Below are positions 11,597 through 22,573 of a stretch of DNA of 64,000 bases, piece by piece (positions within the stretch are counted from its first letter, which is position 1; every line of letters starts with the position of its first letter). Under the pieces are notes generated by a model. The model made no database searches and was not told the origin of the DNA. It was given only the letters and a program-made list of their open reading frames with translations. The position numbers and the translations under genes are program-made. Origin of the DNA: Candidatus Endomicrobium procryptotermitis (lineage in GTDB: Bacteria; Elusimicrobiota; Endomicrobiia; Endomicrobiales; Endomicrobiaceae). The stretch spans positions 202,685 to 266,684 of the forward strand of contig JAITIP010000018.1 in the NCBI GenBank assembly GCA_031279415.1. The letters run 5' to 3'.

Positions 11597-12666
11597 ACTG
11601 CAAAGATAAATTTCTTGACAATTATGATTATAAAATTCCACCTGAACTGATAGCTCAAAAACCTGTACAAAACCGCTCTGATTCGCGCTTATTCGTAATC
11701 CATAAAAACAGCGATAAGTTTGAACATAAAAAATTTTTGGATATAACCTGCTATTTAGGCAGAGGGGATTGTATAGTAATAAATACCACAAAAGTGGTTC
11801 CTTCAAGACTTTTTGGCAAAAAATCGAGCGGTGGAAAAACGGAGATTCTTTTTTTGGAACCGTGCCAATCCGCAATGGAATACAAAGTTTTGACAAAACC
11901 CTTTCTTGAAACGGGAAAGAAAGTATATTTTGAAGATGGCTTTGAATGTATTGTCAAATCCAGAATGGAACAGGGCGAAAGCATAGTTGAATTTAATAGA
12001 CCGCACGTATTTGATTTTCTGCAAAAATACGGCATAATGCCGCTTCCTCCTTACATAAACAGAAAAAACGGTTTAGCAGATGAATTTTCTGATATTGACA
12101 AAGAAAGGTACCAAACCGTTTATGCTGTAGAGCCTGGCGCTATCGCTGCCCCTACGGCAGGACTTCATTTTACAAAAGAGGTTTTACAAAAGCTGCAAAA
12201 TAAAGGTGTAAATATCGCAAGGCTGACTTTGCATGTCGGATGGGGCACGTTTAAACCTGTTGTCAGCTCCGATTTAAACGATCATAAAATGATGTCGGAA
12301 AAATATTATATTGATACCGAAAATACAGCAATAATAAACGAGTCAATCAAAAATAATAAAAAAGTCGCGTCGGTAGGAACTACTTCGGCCAGAGCTTTGG
12401 AATCACTGGCAAAAGAAACCGGCTTTACCGAAAATGGAAAAACATATGTAAAAGAGTTTTTTGGTGAGACTTCAATTTTTATTTATCCGGGATACAGATT
12501 TAGAATAATAAACGCACTTATAACAAATTTTCATCTCCCGAAATCAACGCCTTTAATGATGGCAAGTGCCTTTTGTTCAAGAAAAACCATGCTGAAGGCA
12601 TATAAAGAGGCTGTAAAAGAAAAATACAGATTCTTTTCTTACGGTGATTCGATGATTATAATTTGA
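11593..12666 (+). CDS. queA: tRNA preQ1(34) S-adenosylmethionine ribosyltransferase-isomerase
   Basis: QueA transfers and rearranges the ribose of AdoMet onto preQ1 in tRNA to make epoxyqueuosine. The 357-residue protein has the typical opening YKIPPELIAQKP with RSDSRL, and the conserved AAPTAGLHFT, LHVGWGTFKPV and VGTTSARALES segments. It is full length, translationally coupled to the SpoIID-like gene, and works in the same pathway as tgt and queH in this window. Confidence 0.97.
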   Translation: MNCKDKFLDNYDYKIPPELIAQKPVQNRSDSRLFVIHKNSDKFEHKKFLDITCYLGRGDCIVINTTKVVPSRLFGKKSSGGKTEILFLEPCQSAMEYKVLTKPFLETGKKVYFEDGFECIVKSRMEQGESIVEFNRPHVFDFLQKYGIMPLPPYINRKNGLADEFSDIDKERYQTVYAVEPGAIAAPTAGLHFTKEVLQKLQNKGVNIARLTLHVGWGTFKPVVSSDLNDHKMMSEKYYIDTENTAIINESIKNNKKVASVGTTSARALESLAKETGFTENGKTYVKEFFGETSIFIYPGYRFRIINALITNFHLPKSTPLMMASAFCSRKTMLKAYKEAVKEKYRFFSYGDSMIII

Positions 12667-12737
12667 AAGACAGATTATTGTAAAAGCTGTTATGTCGAGA
12701 AAATTCCGAGATTTACCGCTCTTAAGTATATATTTTA

Positions 12738-12743
12738 TATAAT
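12738..12743 (+). promoter_or_regulatory. Possible -10 element close to the HD gene start
   Basis: A perfect TATAAT lies 10 bp before the ATG at 12754 in an AT-rich stretch. The best -35 candidate (TTTACC, 12712-12717) is 20 bp away, too far to be convincing. No Shine-Dalgarno sequence precedes the ATG, so a nearly leaderless transcript is possible. Confidence 0.3.
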
Positions 12744-12753
12744 ATAAAAATCT

Positions 12754-14552
<1,799 letters not shown>

Positions 14553-14564
14553 ATTGGAGAAAAA

Positions 14565-14954
14565 ATGAAGAATTTATCAGCTTTGGTTGCATTTCTTTTA
14601 GTTTCCGTCGTAGTTATCCCTTCAGACGCATACGCTCAGGAGGCTTCTGGCAGAAGTTTATTTGGCGGTGGAATTATGCCACTGATTCTTATATTTATAT
14701 TTTTCTATCTTTTTCTTTTAAGACCACAGCAGAAAAAAACTAAAGAACACCAGGCTCTTTTGAATGCTTTAAAAAAAGATGACAGCGTAATCACGGCTGG
14801 CGGAATATACGCAAAGGTTGTCAGCGTGAAAGAAAATATAGTTGAAATAAAAATTGCCGACGGTGTGAACATACAAGTTTCAAAACCTTCTATTTCTGCC
14901 GTTATCATGAAAGATGATGAAACTGCCGCCAAAGTGCCAGAAATAGTAAAATAA
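14565..14954 (+). CDS. yajC: Sec translocase accessory subunit YajC
   Basis: A 129-residue single-span inner-membrane protein that associates with SecDF. The hydrophobic segment (near residues 37-52) ends in the family hallmark LRPQQKK, followed by a small soluble domain (DDSVITAGGIYAKVVSV). An extra N-terminal signal-like stretch ending AYAQ precedes the main helix. The ribosome-binding site ttggag is strong. The HD gene starts immediately after its stop. Confidence 0.93.
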   Translation: MKNLSALVAFLLVSVVVIPSDAYAQEASGRSLFGGGIMPLILIFIFFYLFLLRPQQKKTKEHQALLNALKKDDSVITAGGIYAKVVSVKENIVEIKIADGVNIQVSKPSISAVIMKDDETAAKVPEIVK

Positions 14955-15641
14955 ATGAATGGAAAAAGTTATAAATATTCAAATATAACTATAGAAGATG
15001 TAAAAAATAATCCAATAGTCATTAAGTTGATACAAGCGGCAAACGAATATCTTGGAACAATAGGGTATACTGAACATGGAATCAGGCATGTAAGTCTTGT
15101 CGCTTCGGTAGCTGCAAATATTTTATCAGGGCTTGATTATCCCAAACGGTTTCAAGAGCTTGCCGGAATTGCGGCTTATCTCCATGACATAGGAAATGTG
15201 GTTAATAGGCAGGATCACGGTCAGTCTGCGGCTCTTATCACTATGAGGATTTTGAAAGATATGGGATTTACTCCCGATGAAATTGCTCTTGTCATTTCAG
15301 CTATAGGAAATCATGAAGAAGAAATAGGAGATCCCGTAAACCCGATTGCCGCAGCTCTTATTTTGGCGGATAAGTCGGATGTTCACAAAACCAGAGTGAG
15401 AAATCCTGAGTTTGCCCTTTCAGATATACATGACAGAGTAAATTTAGCGGTGGAAATATCGTTTCTTAAAGTTTTAAAAAACAAAAAAATAATTTCGCTT
15501 CAGCTTACTATTGACACGCAAAAGTCGCATGTGATGGAATATTTTGAGATTTTTATGCCAAGAATGATTATGTGCAGAAGGGCAGCAAATTTTTTGGATT
15601 GTAATTTTGAGTTAATTATAAATGAAAGGAAATTACTCTAA
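14955..15641 (+). CDS. HD-domain phosphohydrolase (copy 2)
   Basis: A 228-residue HD-superfamily protein with EHGIRH, AAYLHDIGN, QDHGQS, AIGNHEE and LADKSDVHKTR in the same order as copy 1 at 12754-13419. Both proteins end with a matching C-terminal region (LQLTIDT, VMEYFEIF, CNFELIIN), so they share full-length architecture and are probably an old tandem duplication. It is placed between yajC and secD, overlapping the secD start by 1 bp. The substrate is unknown; co-expression with protein export genes is inferred from spacing. Confidence 0.8.
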   Translation: MNGKSYKYSNITIEDVKNNPIVIKLIQAANEYLGTIGYTEHGIRHVSLVASVAANILSGLDYPKRFQELAGIAAYLHDIGNVVNRQDHGQSAALITMRILKDMGFTPDEIALVISAIGNHEEEIGDPVNPIAAALILADKSDVHKTRVRNPEFALSDIHDRVNLAVEISFLKVLKNKKIISLQLTIDTQKSHVMEYFEIFMPRMIMCRRAANFLDCNFELIINERKLL

Positions 15642-17068
15642 TGGGCAAAATTAATTGGAAGTTATGGAGTACGATTGTATTGATGGTTTTTTCGATTTGG
15701 TCGCTGTGGCCTTCGTTTCAATGGTCAAGAATGTCGGAAGACGCAAGAGCAAAAGCTGAGAGGGAGAAAAGTCCTATTTTGGGAAAGGTTGTTAAACTCG
15801 GTTTGGATTTGAAAGGGGGAACACATCTTCTTTTGGAAGTGGACTCTTCTAAGTTAGATGAAAATGTCAAGATAAAAGATGCGGTAGACAGAGCTACAGA
15901 GATTATTAGAAACAGAGTTGATCAATTCGGCGTTGCAGAACCCATGATTGCAAAGCAGGGAGATAAATGGATTGTTATCCAACTCCCCGGAATAAAAGAT
16001 CCCAAATCTGCAAAAGAGCTTATAGGAAAAACGGCTTTGCTTGAGTTTAGAATAGTAAATAAGAGCAAAGAAGCCACTCAGGTGCTTGATTTGCTCAGAG
16101 ATAAAGGAATTTCCCCAGAAGAATACAGAGAAAATCCTTCAGCTTATCCCGAAATAACGGAAGTTATGCCAGAAGGCGCTAATGTTTATGCAAGTAAAGA
16201 AGATGCTGGATATTACGTGCTTGACAAAGCCGTGCTTACAGGTGCTTCTCTTACGAATGCAAAAGTTGAATTCGGCGGACAGTTCGGCCAGCCTATAGTT
16301 TCAATAGAATTCAATAAAGAAGGCGGAAGAGCTTTTGCCGATATAACCGAAAGAAATATAGAAAGAAATCTTGCGATTGTACTCGATGATGTAGTTCAGT
16401 CGGCTCCCGTTATTCGTTCCAGAATACCTGACGGAAAGGCGATTATTGAAGGAAATTTTAACGCTGAAGACGCAAGACTTTTGGCCACCGTATTAAGAGC
16501 GGGTGCGCTTCCCGCTCCAGTAAACGTAATTGAAGAAAGAACAGTAGGTCCTTCTCTCGGCGATGATTCAATTAGAAAAGGTTTTGGCTCGGCTTTTGCG
16601 GGAGTTATACTCGTTCTTATATTTATGTTTGTTTATTATCGTTTATCCGGACTAATTGCAAATTTTGCATTGGTCATTAATTTGGTAATACTTATGGCTT
16701 TTATGGCATATTTCCAATTCACATTAACTCTTCCAGGTGTTGCAGGAATAGCTTTGACTCTTGCCATGGCGGTTGACGCTAACGTGCTTATATTAGAAAG
16801 AATAAGGGAAGAACTTATGGCTGGAAAAACGGCAAGGGTTGCCGTAGACGCGGGTTATCAAAAAGTATTCTGGACGATTTTTGATGCGAATATAACTACT
16901 TTGATAGCAGCCGTTTTCTTATTCCAGTTCGGTACTGGAACTATAAAAGGTTTTGCCGTAACTCTTTGGATAGGTCTTTGTATCAGCATGTTTACTGCTA
17001 TAGCCGTAACAAAACTGATATATGAGTTTTTGTTTAAAGAAAATTTGTTATTAAAATTCAAAATATAG
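15641..17068 (+). CDS. secD: Protein translocase subunit SecD
   Basis: SecD uses the proton gradient with SecF to help pull exported proteins through SecYEG. The 475-residue protein has an N-terminal helix, then LGLDLKGGTHLLLEV at the start of the large periplasmic domain. The C-terminal membrane block includes the conserved AMAVDANVLILERIREE helix. SecF follows 14 bp downstream as a separate gene. Confidence 0.97.
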   Translation: MGKINWKLWSTIVLMVFSIWSLWPSFQWSRMSEDARAKAEREKSPILGKVVKLGLDLKGGTHLLLEVDSSKLDENVKIKDAVDRATEIIRNRVDQFGVAEPMIAKQGDKWIVIQLPGIKDPKSAKELIGKTALLEFRIVNKSKEATQVLDLLRDKGISPEEYRENPSAYPEITEVMPEGANVYASKEDAGYYVLDKAVLTGASLTNAKVEFGGQFGQPIVSIEFNKEGGRAFADITERNIERNLAIVLDDVVQSAPVIRSRIPDGKAIIEGNFNAEDARLLATVLRAGALPAPVNVIEERTVGPSLGDDSIRKGFGSAFAGVILVLIFMFVYYRLSGLIANFALVINLVILMAFMAYFQFTLTLPGVAGIALTLAMAVDANVLILERIREELMAGKTARVAVDAGYQKVFWTIFDANITTLIAAVFLFQFGTGTIKGFAVTLWIGLCISMFTAIAVTKLIYEFLFKENLLLKFKI

Positions 17069-17082
17069 TCTGGGGGCATAAA

Positions 17083-18015
17083 GTGAAATTTATTAATTCC
17101 ATCAACATAGATTTTATAGGAAAAAGGCGTTTAGCGTTTATTTTCTCATTAATTTTTATAGCAATAAGCGTAGGAGCGTACATTTTTAGAGGCGGTCCAA
17201 ATTACGGTATTGATTTTACCGGCGGTATGCTTATGCAAATCTCTTTTGAGAAAAACGTCAGTTTGCAGGATGTAAGAAGTGCTTTGGAAAACAGTGGGCT
17301 TAATTCTTTTGAGCTTCAAACTTCGGAAAAATTGATTTTGATAAGAGCGAAGCGCGAAGTAGGTTCACAGGAAGAGTTTGAAAATAAAGTAAAAACCGCT
17401 CTGGCGGAAAAATTTCCAGATAATGCCATTAGCATAGATAAAGTCGAATATGTAGGTCCTTCTGTAGGAGAATATCTTTCTAAACAAGCTTTATATGCTT
17501 TCTTTTTTGCATTTATAGGTATAATTATTTATGTTGCGTTTAGATTTAAATCTACTTTATGGGGAGTTGCAGGCGTTATAGGCATTATTCATGACGTAAT
17601 AATTTCTTTAGGTATGGTCATTCTTGTAAACAAAGAAATTGATATTACAGTTATCGCTGCTCTGCTTACCATTGCCGGCTATTCGATTAACGATACGATA
17701 GTTTTGTTTGACAGAATGAGAGAAAATATGCGTCTATCCATAAAAGAAGATCTTGCTGTTATGATAAATAAAAGTATTAACGCCGTTCTTTTAAGAACGG
17801 TTGTTACTACGATAACGGTTTTTATAGTTTCGGCTTGTTTATTTTTCTTAGGTGGAGAAGTTATTCACACATTTTCTTATATAATGGTTATCGGTACAAC
17901 AGCGGGAACGTATTCTACGATTTTCCTTTGCGCACCGCTTGTGTATGAATGGGAAATCGGAAGACGTAACCGTTTAAAAGCCGCAAGGCAGCAGGGTTTG
18001 GTACGCGGTAAATAA
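17083..18015 (+). CDS. secF: Protein translocase subunit SecF
   Basis: This is the partner of SecD, 310 residues. It shows the SecF pattern: N-terminal helix, YGIDFTGGMLMQISF, periplasmic domain, then membrane segments with GYSINDTIVLFDRMREN. The start is GTG at 17083 with a G-rich Shine-Dalgarno (tgggggc) upstream. The next gene follows after 8 bp. Confidence 0.97.
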   Translation: MKFINSINIDFIGKRRLAFIFSLIFIAISVGAYIFRGGPNYGIDFTGGMLMQISFEKNVSLQDVRSALENSGLNSFELQTSEKLILIRAKREVGSQEEFENKVKTALAEKFPDNAISIDKVEYVGPSVGEYLSKQALYAFFFAFIGIIIYVAFRFKSTLWGVAGVIGIIHDVIISLGMVILVNKEIDITVIAALLTIAGYSINDTIVLFDRMRENMRLSIKEDLAVMINKSINAVLLRTVVTTITVFIVSACLFFLGGEVIHTFSYIMVIGTTAGTYSTIFLCAPLVYEWEIGRRNRLKAARQQGLVRGK

Positions 18016-18023
18016 GAGCGGCA

Positions 18024-18599
18024 ATGAAAAAGATACGTAATTTCAGAGTTAATTTACGAGTTCGCGAAATTATACGCGTTGTAAAAAAGCTTACGAATAC
18101 GGCGGAAATGACGATTGAAATCGAAGAAACCACACAAAAAGCATGTCGTTTTTATTCCGATTTTATAATGCCTTCGGTACTTTACGATACTTTTTCCAAA
18201 GACGACATTTCTTTTGTTTATGAAAAAGACGCTCCTTCAAAGTGGGTTGCACGGAGCGTTTTTTTTATTACAATAGGTGATAAGATTGAAGAATATCTCA
18301 AAAAAAATGAAAACATTTTTGGAGAACATTCCAATACTATACTTTCCGCAGTGGCAGTTGACGCTCTTGAACAAGCAAAAAATTTTACGCAAAGGCTTGT
18401 TGCCAATGAAGCGGAAGATGACAATTACGATATTTCAAGAAGCATAGACTTGCCTTCGGATTTATATGAAAAAGCTGCAAAAGTTGTTCCGATAGACAAA
18501 ATAGACATATCTGTTAAAGATGGGAAATTGTTTCCGCAATATTCGATTTGTGGACTGTTTTATTGGATTCCATCTAGTAAGAAAAAAAGACAGAAGTAG
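18024..18599 (+). CDS. Protein resembling the B12-dependent methionine synthase activation domain
   Basis: A 191-residue soluble protein. The middle (FFITIGDKIEEYL, then SNTILSAVAVDALEQ) and the C-terminal block IDISVKDGKLFPQYSICGL resemble the AdoMet-binding reactivation domain of MetH, where the block ends in a PxKSVSG-like segment. Stand-alone versions of that domain are known beside split MetH proteins, but no methionine synthase lies in this window. The assignment rests on my reading of two motifs and is tentative. It is probably cotranscribed with secDF. Confidence 0.5.
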   Translation: MKKIRNFRVNLRVREIIRVVKKLTNTAEMTIEIEETTQKACRFYSDFIMPSVLYDTFSKDDISFVYEKDAPSKWVARSVFFITIGDKIEEYLKKNENIFGEHSNTILSAVAVDALEQAKNFTQRLVANEAEDDNYDISRSIDLPSDLYEKAAKVVPIDKIDISVKDGKLFPQYSICGLFYWIPSSKKKRQK

Positions 18600-18709
18600 G
18601 TCAACGTCGACTGCTATTCTGCGACTTTGTTGATATAGCGGAACTGCTAAAAGATTTTTCTAACTTGTGGTATGCAGGTATTGTGTAGTGCATAAAAAAT
18701 TGAATTCCC

Positions 18710-19975
18710 ATGACAACAATATATCTTATCATATACAATATATTATCATCGGTTTTGCTTGTGCCGGCGCTGTTTATTATTCTGATTTTCAACGGGAAAT
18801 ACAGAAAAGAAATTTTTTATAAACTTCCTCAGCGTTTTGTCAAGTGGGATTATCCTTCAGAAAAAAATTTAAAAAAAACCGTTTGGGTTCACTGTTCTTC
18901 ACTTGGAGAAATTCGCGCCGTAGAGCCAGTTTTGGATTTGCTGAAAAAAAAATATAATATAATCCTCACCTCAATAACAAAAACCGGAAAAGAATATGCC
19001 GAAAAAATACAAAAAGCCGATTTTACTGCTTTGCTTCCTCTGGATTTGTATCCTTTTATGATGAAAGCGTTCAAAACTGTTAAACCGGATTTACTGATTT
19101 TAGTAGAAACAGAACTATGGGTTTCAATGCTTTATGCGGCGGACAAACAAAAAGTAAAAATAATGACTGTCAATGGACGAATGTCTGAAAAATCTTTTAA
19201 AATTTATAACACTTTAAAATTTTTCTGGGAACGTTTTATAGGGCTTATAGATGTGGTTTTGGCGAGAAGCAGCGATGATGCCGGCAGATTTATGGTTTTT
19301 GCCGGGAGTAAAACGCAGGTGTATGTAAGCGGGAATATAAAATATGACAGAGATTTTGCTGTAAAATCTTCGCGTGTGGATTTCGGACTTGATGCCAACG
19401 ACAAGGTTTTTACCGCTGGAAGCATAAGAGAAGGTGAAGACGCTGTTATTGCCGACGCATATATAAAAATCAGAGAAAAAATGCCGGATATATATTTTTT
19501 TGCTGCTCCGAGACATTTGTCAAAAATTAAAAATGTTAAAAATACTCTGAAAGATAAAAAAATAGAATATCTTACATTTTCAGAAATGTTAAAAGGGAAA
19601 AAGCCTAACAAAAGATTTATTCTTATTGATGTTTTCGGGAAACTTCAAGAAATTTATTCAATATCGGACGTTTGTTTTGTCGGAGGTTCAATCATAAAAA
19701 AAGGTGGACAAAACCCGATAGAGCCAGCGGCATGCGCAAAACCTGTTTTATTCGGTAAAAATATGGACAATTTTAAAACTGAAGCTGAAATTTTGTTACA
19801 ATATGGCGGAGGAATAACAGTATTTGACGGTGAAGATATAGTGGCAAAAATAGAAAAGCTTTTTCTTAACAGAGAATTTCTTACAAAAACTGGGGAAAAT
19901 GCTTTAAAAGCTGTAAAATCTCAAAAAGGTGCGCTAAATATTACCGTCAATGCGATAAAAGAGCAACTTAAATAA
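18710..19975 (+). CDS. waaA: 3-deoxy-D-manno-octulosonic acid (Kdo) transferase
   Basis: WaaA adds Kdo to lipid A precursor at the inner membrane. The 421-residue protein has an N-terminal membrane anchor, the acceptor-domain motif VHCSSLGEIRAVEP, the ILTSITKTG segment, LVETELW, and a GT-B C-terminal half with FVGGSIIKKGGQNPIEPA. It heads a four-gene lipopolysaccharide-type cluster and abuts the next gene with a 1-bp overlap. No clear Shine-Dalgarno sequence is seen before the ATG. Confidence 0.93.
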   Translation: MTTIYLIIYNILSSVLLVPALFIILIFNGKYRKEIFYKLPQRFVKWDYPSEKNLKKTVWVHCSSLGEIRAVEPVLDLLKKKYNIILTSITKTGKEYAEKIQKADFTALLPLDLYPFMMKAFKTVKPDLLILVETELWVSMLYAADKQKVKIMTVNGRMSEKSFKIYNTLKFFWERFIGLIDVVLARSSDDAGRFMVFAGSKTQVYVSGNIKYDRDFAVKSSRVDFGLDANDKVFTAGSIREGEDAVIADAYIKIREKMPDIYFFAAPRHLSKIKNVKNTLKDKKIEYLTFSEMLKGKKPNKRFILIDVFGKLQEIYSISDVCFVGGSIIKKGGQNPIEPAACAKPVLFGKNMDNFKTEAEILLQYGGGITVFDGEDIVAKIEKLFLNREFLTKTGENALKAVKSQKGALNITVNAIKEQLK

Positions 19976-21651
19976 TGAAATTAAAAATACTTGCAAAAAT
20001 TATATGGGTTGCGGCGTCAATTATAAACAAAACTCTCCGCGTTGAACTTTTAAATGCCAGCCATTACTATCCTTGTGAATCCATATACTCATTTTGGCAT
20101 GGGAATGCTTTTACAATGCTTGTATTAAGCAAAGGCAGCGGTATTGTAATAATGGCAAGCAAATCCAAAGACGGCGCTTTAATGGCGGAAGTTCTTTCAT
20201 CTTTTGGTTATCAGGTAGTAAGAGGTTCGTCGAGCAGGGGCGGAGAAAGAGCGCTGCTTGAACTTATACGACATGCCAAAAACGGCGACAATCTAGCTTT
20301 TGCCGTTGATGGTCCCAGAGGACCTTACCATGTTGTAAAATCTGGAGTAATTTATGCCGCTCAAAAAACCGCTCTTCCTGTTATTACCGTATGCAGCTCT
20401 TCAAAAAATAAAATTATACTGAAAAAATCATGGGATAAGTTTAATATACCTCTGCCGTTTTCAAAAACCATACAAATTTGGAGCAACCCCATATATGTTA
20501 AGCCCGAAGACGATATAGAAGCAAAAAGAATTGAAGTGGAAAAAGAAATGCTGAAACTTTTTGAGTTTACGGATAAAATTTTCTGGACGAAAAAAATATA
20601 TAAATATCTTGAATTTCACCCTTTTCCTAAAATTTTAATTGTACAGCCGAGCCGTTTGGGAGACATAATTTTTTCGCTGCCAGTTCTTGCCGCGTTAAAA
20701 AGTAAATATCCGCATGCAAAGATAAGCTGGATTGTCGATGAAAGATGCGTGGAAATTCTGCGGGGCAATCCTTTTTTGGATAATATTTTCATTTGGGACA
20801 GAGCGCAAAAATCGTATGGGTATTACAAAGATTTAAAAAAACGTTTAAGAGAACAAAAATTCGATTTAAGCATAGATCTTCATGGGCTGGCTAAATCCGC
20901 TATGCTTGTGCATCTTGCCAAAGCGAGATTTAAATTGGCTTCTTCTTCCACAAATGGCATGAGGGAACTGTCGTGGCTTTTCTCAAGAGAAATAAAATCT
21001 AATGACCCGAACGCTCATTGTATAGAAAGACATATGGAAGTATCAAAATATTTGCGCTGTGATGAAAAAATAGAATATCCCATATCAATAGCGCAATCCG
21101 ACTTTGAAAATGTAAAAAAGAAGCTTGCAGCGGAAAAAGTTGATGTTTCAAAAATGGTCGGCGTTCATCTGGGAGGCGGCTGGCTTTCAAGAAGATGGAA
21201 AACCACTAAATATGCGGCTCTTTGCGGAAGGCTTAAAAACGAGATTGGCGCGGATATAGTTTTAGTCGGCGGTAAAGAGGGCGGAACAAGCGAAAAAGGG
21301 CTCAACGAAGAAATAATATCTCAGACGGACGCTAAAATATGCGATTTAACAGGAAAACTCACTTTAAAAGAGCTTTGTGCTTTTCTTAAACTGTGCAGAG
21401 TTTTTGTCGGAAACGAAGCAGGTCCTATGCATATCGCTACGGCTTTAGAAATGCCTGCAGTCGCAATTTTGGGTCCTACAAATGCAAAAAGGACGGGTCC
21501 TTTCAGGGGGAAAACTAAAATTATACAGCATAGATTTTCATGTCAGCCTTGCAGAAACAGAAACTGTAAAAACGTTATCTGTATTGATGATATAACTGTA
21601 TCGGAAGTTTTTGAAGAAGTAAGAAAGAAATATGAAAATACTGATAATTAA
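19975..21651 (+). CDS. Fused DUF374 acyltransferase-like / GT9 heptosyltransferase-like protein
   Basis: A 558-residue two-domain protein. Residues 1 to about 205 match the DUF374 lysophospholipid-acyltransferase-like family: SFWHGNAF, SKSKDGALMAEVL, GYQVVRGSSSRGG, AVDGPRGPYHVVKSG. Residues from about 218 to the end form a GT9 heptosyltransferase-like domain: QPSRLGDIIFSLPVLAAL, HLGGGWLSRRW and GNEAGPMHIATAL. The frame is continuous with no internal stop, so this is a real fusion in this sequence. Acylation and core sugar addition in one protein is inferred. It overlaps the next GT9 gene by 20 bp. Confidence 0.85.
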   Translation: MKLKILAKIIWVAASIINKTLRVELLNASHYYPCESIYSFWHGNAFTMLVLSKGSGIVIMASKSKDGALMAEVLSSFGYQVVRGSSSRGGERALLELIRHAKNGDNLAFAVDGPRGPYHVVKSGVIYAAQKTALPVITVCSSSKNKIILKKSWDKFNIPLPFSKTIQIWSNPIYVKPEDDIEAKRIEVEKEMLKLFEFTDKIFWTKKIYKYLEFHPFPKILIVQPSRLGDIIFSLPVLAALKSKYPHAKISWIVDERCVEILRGNPFLDNIFIWDRAQKSYGYYKDLKKRLREQKFDLSIDLHGLAKSAMLVHLAKARFKLASSSTNGMRELSWLFSREIKSNDPNAHCIERHMEVSKYLRCDEKIEYPISIAQSDFENVKKKLAAEKVDVSKMVGVHLGGGWLSRRWKTTKYAALCGRLKNEIGADIVLVGGKEGGTSEKGLNEEIISQTDAKICDLTGKLTLKELCAFLKLCRVFVGNEAGPMHIATALEMPAVAILGPTNAKRTGPFRGKTKIIQHRFSCQPCRNRNCKNVICIDDITVSEVFEEVRKKYENTDN

Positions 21652-22573
21652 ACCAAGTTCGTTCGGTGATATTGTTCAGGCCGCCGCCTGCGCTTCTGCT
21701 TTAAAAAAAGCTTATCAGGGCTGCAAGATAAGCTGGGTCGTTTTTAAACGCTGGGAAGAATTGCCTGATATTTTTTCTGATATTGACGATAAATACGTAT
21801 GGGACAGAAAGATAGGAATAAAAGGTTTTTTTAAAGTTTTAAAAGAGATAAGAAAAACGAAATTTGACATTGTAATGGATTTACAGGGACTTTTGCGCAG
21901 CGCTTTGCTATCAAGAATGTCTAAAGGAAAAATTAAGATTGGCATACCCGGAATGAAAGAATTTAGTTCTGTTTTAATAAAAGAAATATATCCCGAAAAT
22001 GCAAAAATGAACGCAACTCTGCGCAATCTTGAACCATTGCGTTTTTTGACAGGCAAAAAATTTGTTCCAGAGGTCAACATAAAAATCGGAGTGGATGCAT
22101 TGTGTAAAGCCGCAGATATTCTGAAAAAATCAGGTGTAAAAAAACATTTCATCGTGTTAATACCTTTTGCGCGCGGCAAAGGCAAAGACTGGAATGTCGG
22201 CAATTATTTAAAACTTATCGATTTGATAAAAAATAAATATCTGCATTATGATATCGTTGTTTTAGGTTCAAAAAACGATTATGGCAAAATCAAATCCGAA
22301 AATATTATCGATATTTGCGGTAAAACAAGCCTTTTAGAGCTTGCAGCTGTTTTATCAAAATCTTTGCTTGCCGTGGGCGCTGATACGGGGCCTATGCATT
22401 TGTCTGCCGCATTAAATATTCCCTCTATTTTTATATTCGGCGATTCCGATGTAAATGAAACTTCTCCTTCCATAGGTAAATTTTCTGTAGTTGTAAACAA
22501 AGAAAACCAAAAAGAAATAAACGGGATAAAACCTGAACATATTTTCGGTGAGGTTCAAAAATGGATAAAATAG
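21632..22573 (+). CDS. Glycosyltransferase family 9 protein (heptosyltransferase-like), second copy
   Basis: A 313-residue GT9 protein. It opens with MKILIIKPSSFGDIVQAA, has DIVMDLQGLLRSALLSRM, a mid-protein LIPFARGKGKDWN and the donor-binding-like GADTGPMHLSAALNIP. These enzymes add ADP-heptose or related sugars to lipid A-Kdo at the cytoplasmic face. The sugar and acceptor are not deducible. It overlaps both neighbouring GT9 genes. Confidence 0.85.
   Translation: MKILIIKPSSFGDIVQAAACASALKKAYQGCKISWVVFKRWEELPDIFSDIDDKYVWDRKIGIKGFFKVLKEIRKTKFDIVMDLQGLLRSALLSRMSKGKIKIGIPGMKEFSSVLIKEIYPENAKMNATLRNLEPLRFLTGKKFVPEVNIKIGVDALCKAADILKKSGVKKHFIVLIPFARGKGKDWNVGNYLKLIDLIKNKYLHYDIVVLGSKNDYGKIKSENIIDICGKTSLLELAAVLSKSLLAVGADTGPMHLSAALNIPSIFIFGDSDVNETSPSIGKFSVVVNKENQKEINGIKPEHIFGEVQKWIK

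Noticed and set aside
19975..21651. Two separate genes joined by a sequencing error
   Set aside because: The linker is continuous coding sequence with the same codon style, and no start or ribosome site is seen at the domain boundary. Still worth checking in relatives.
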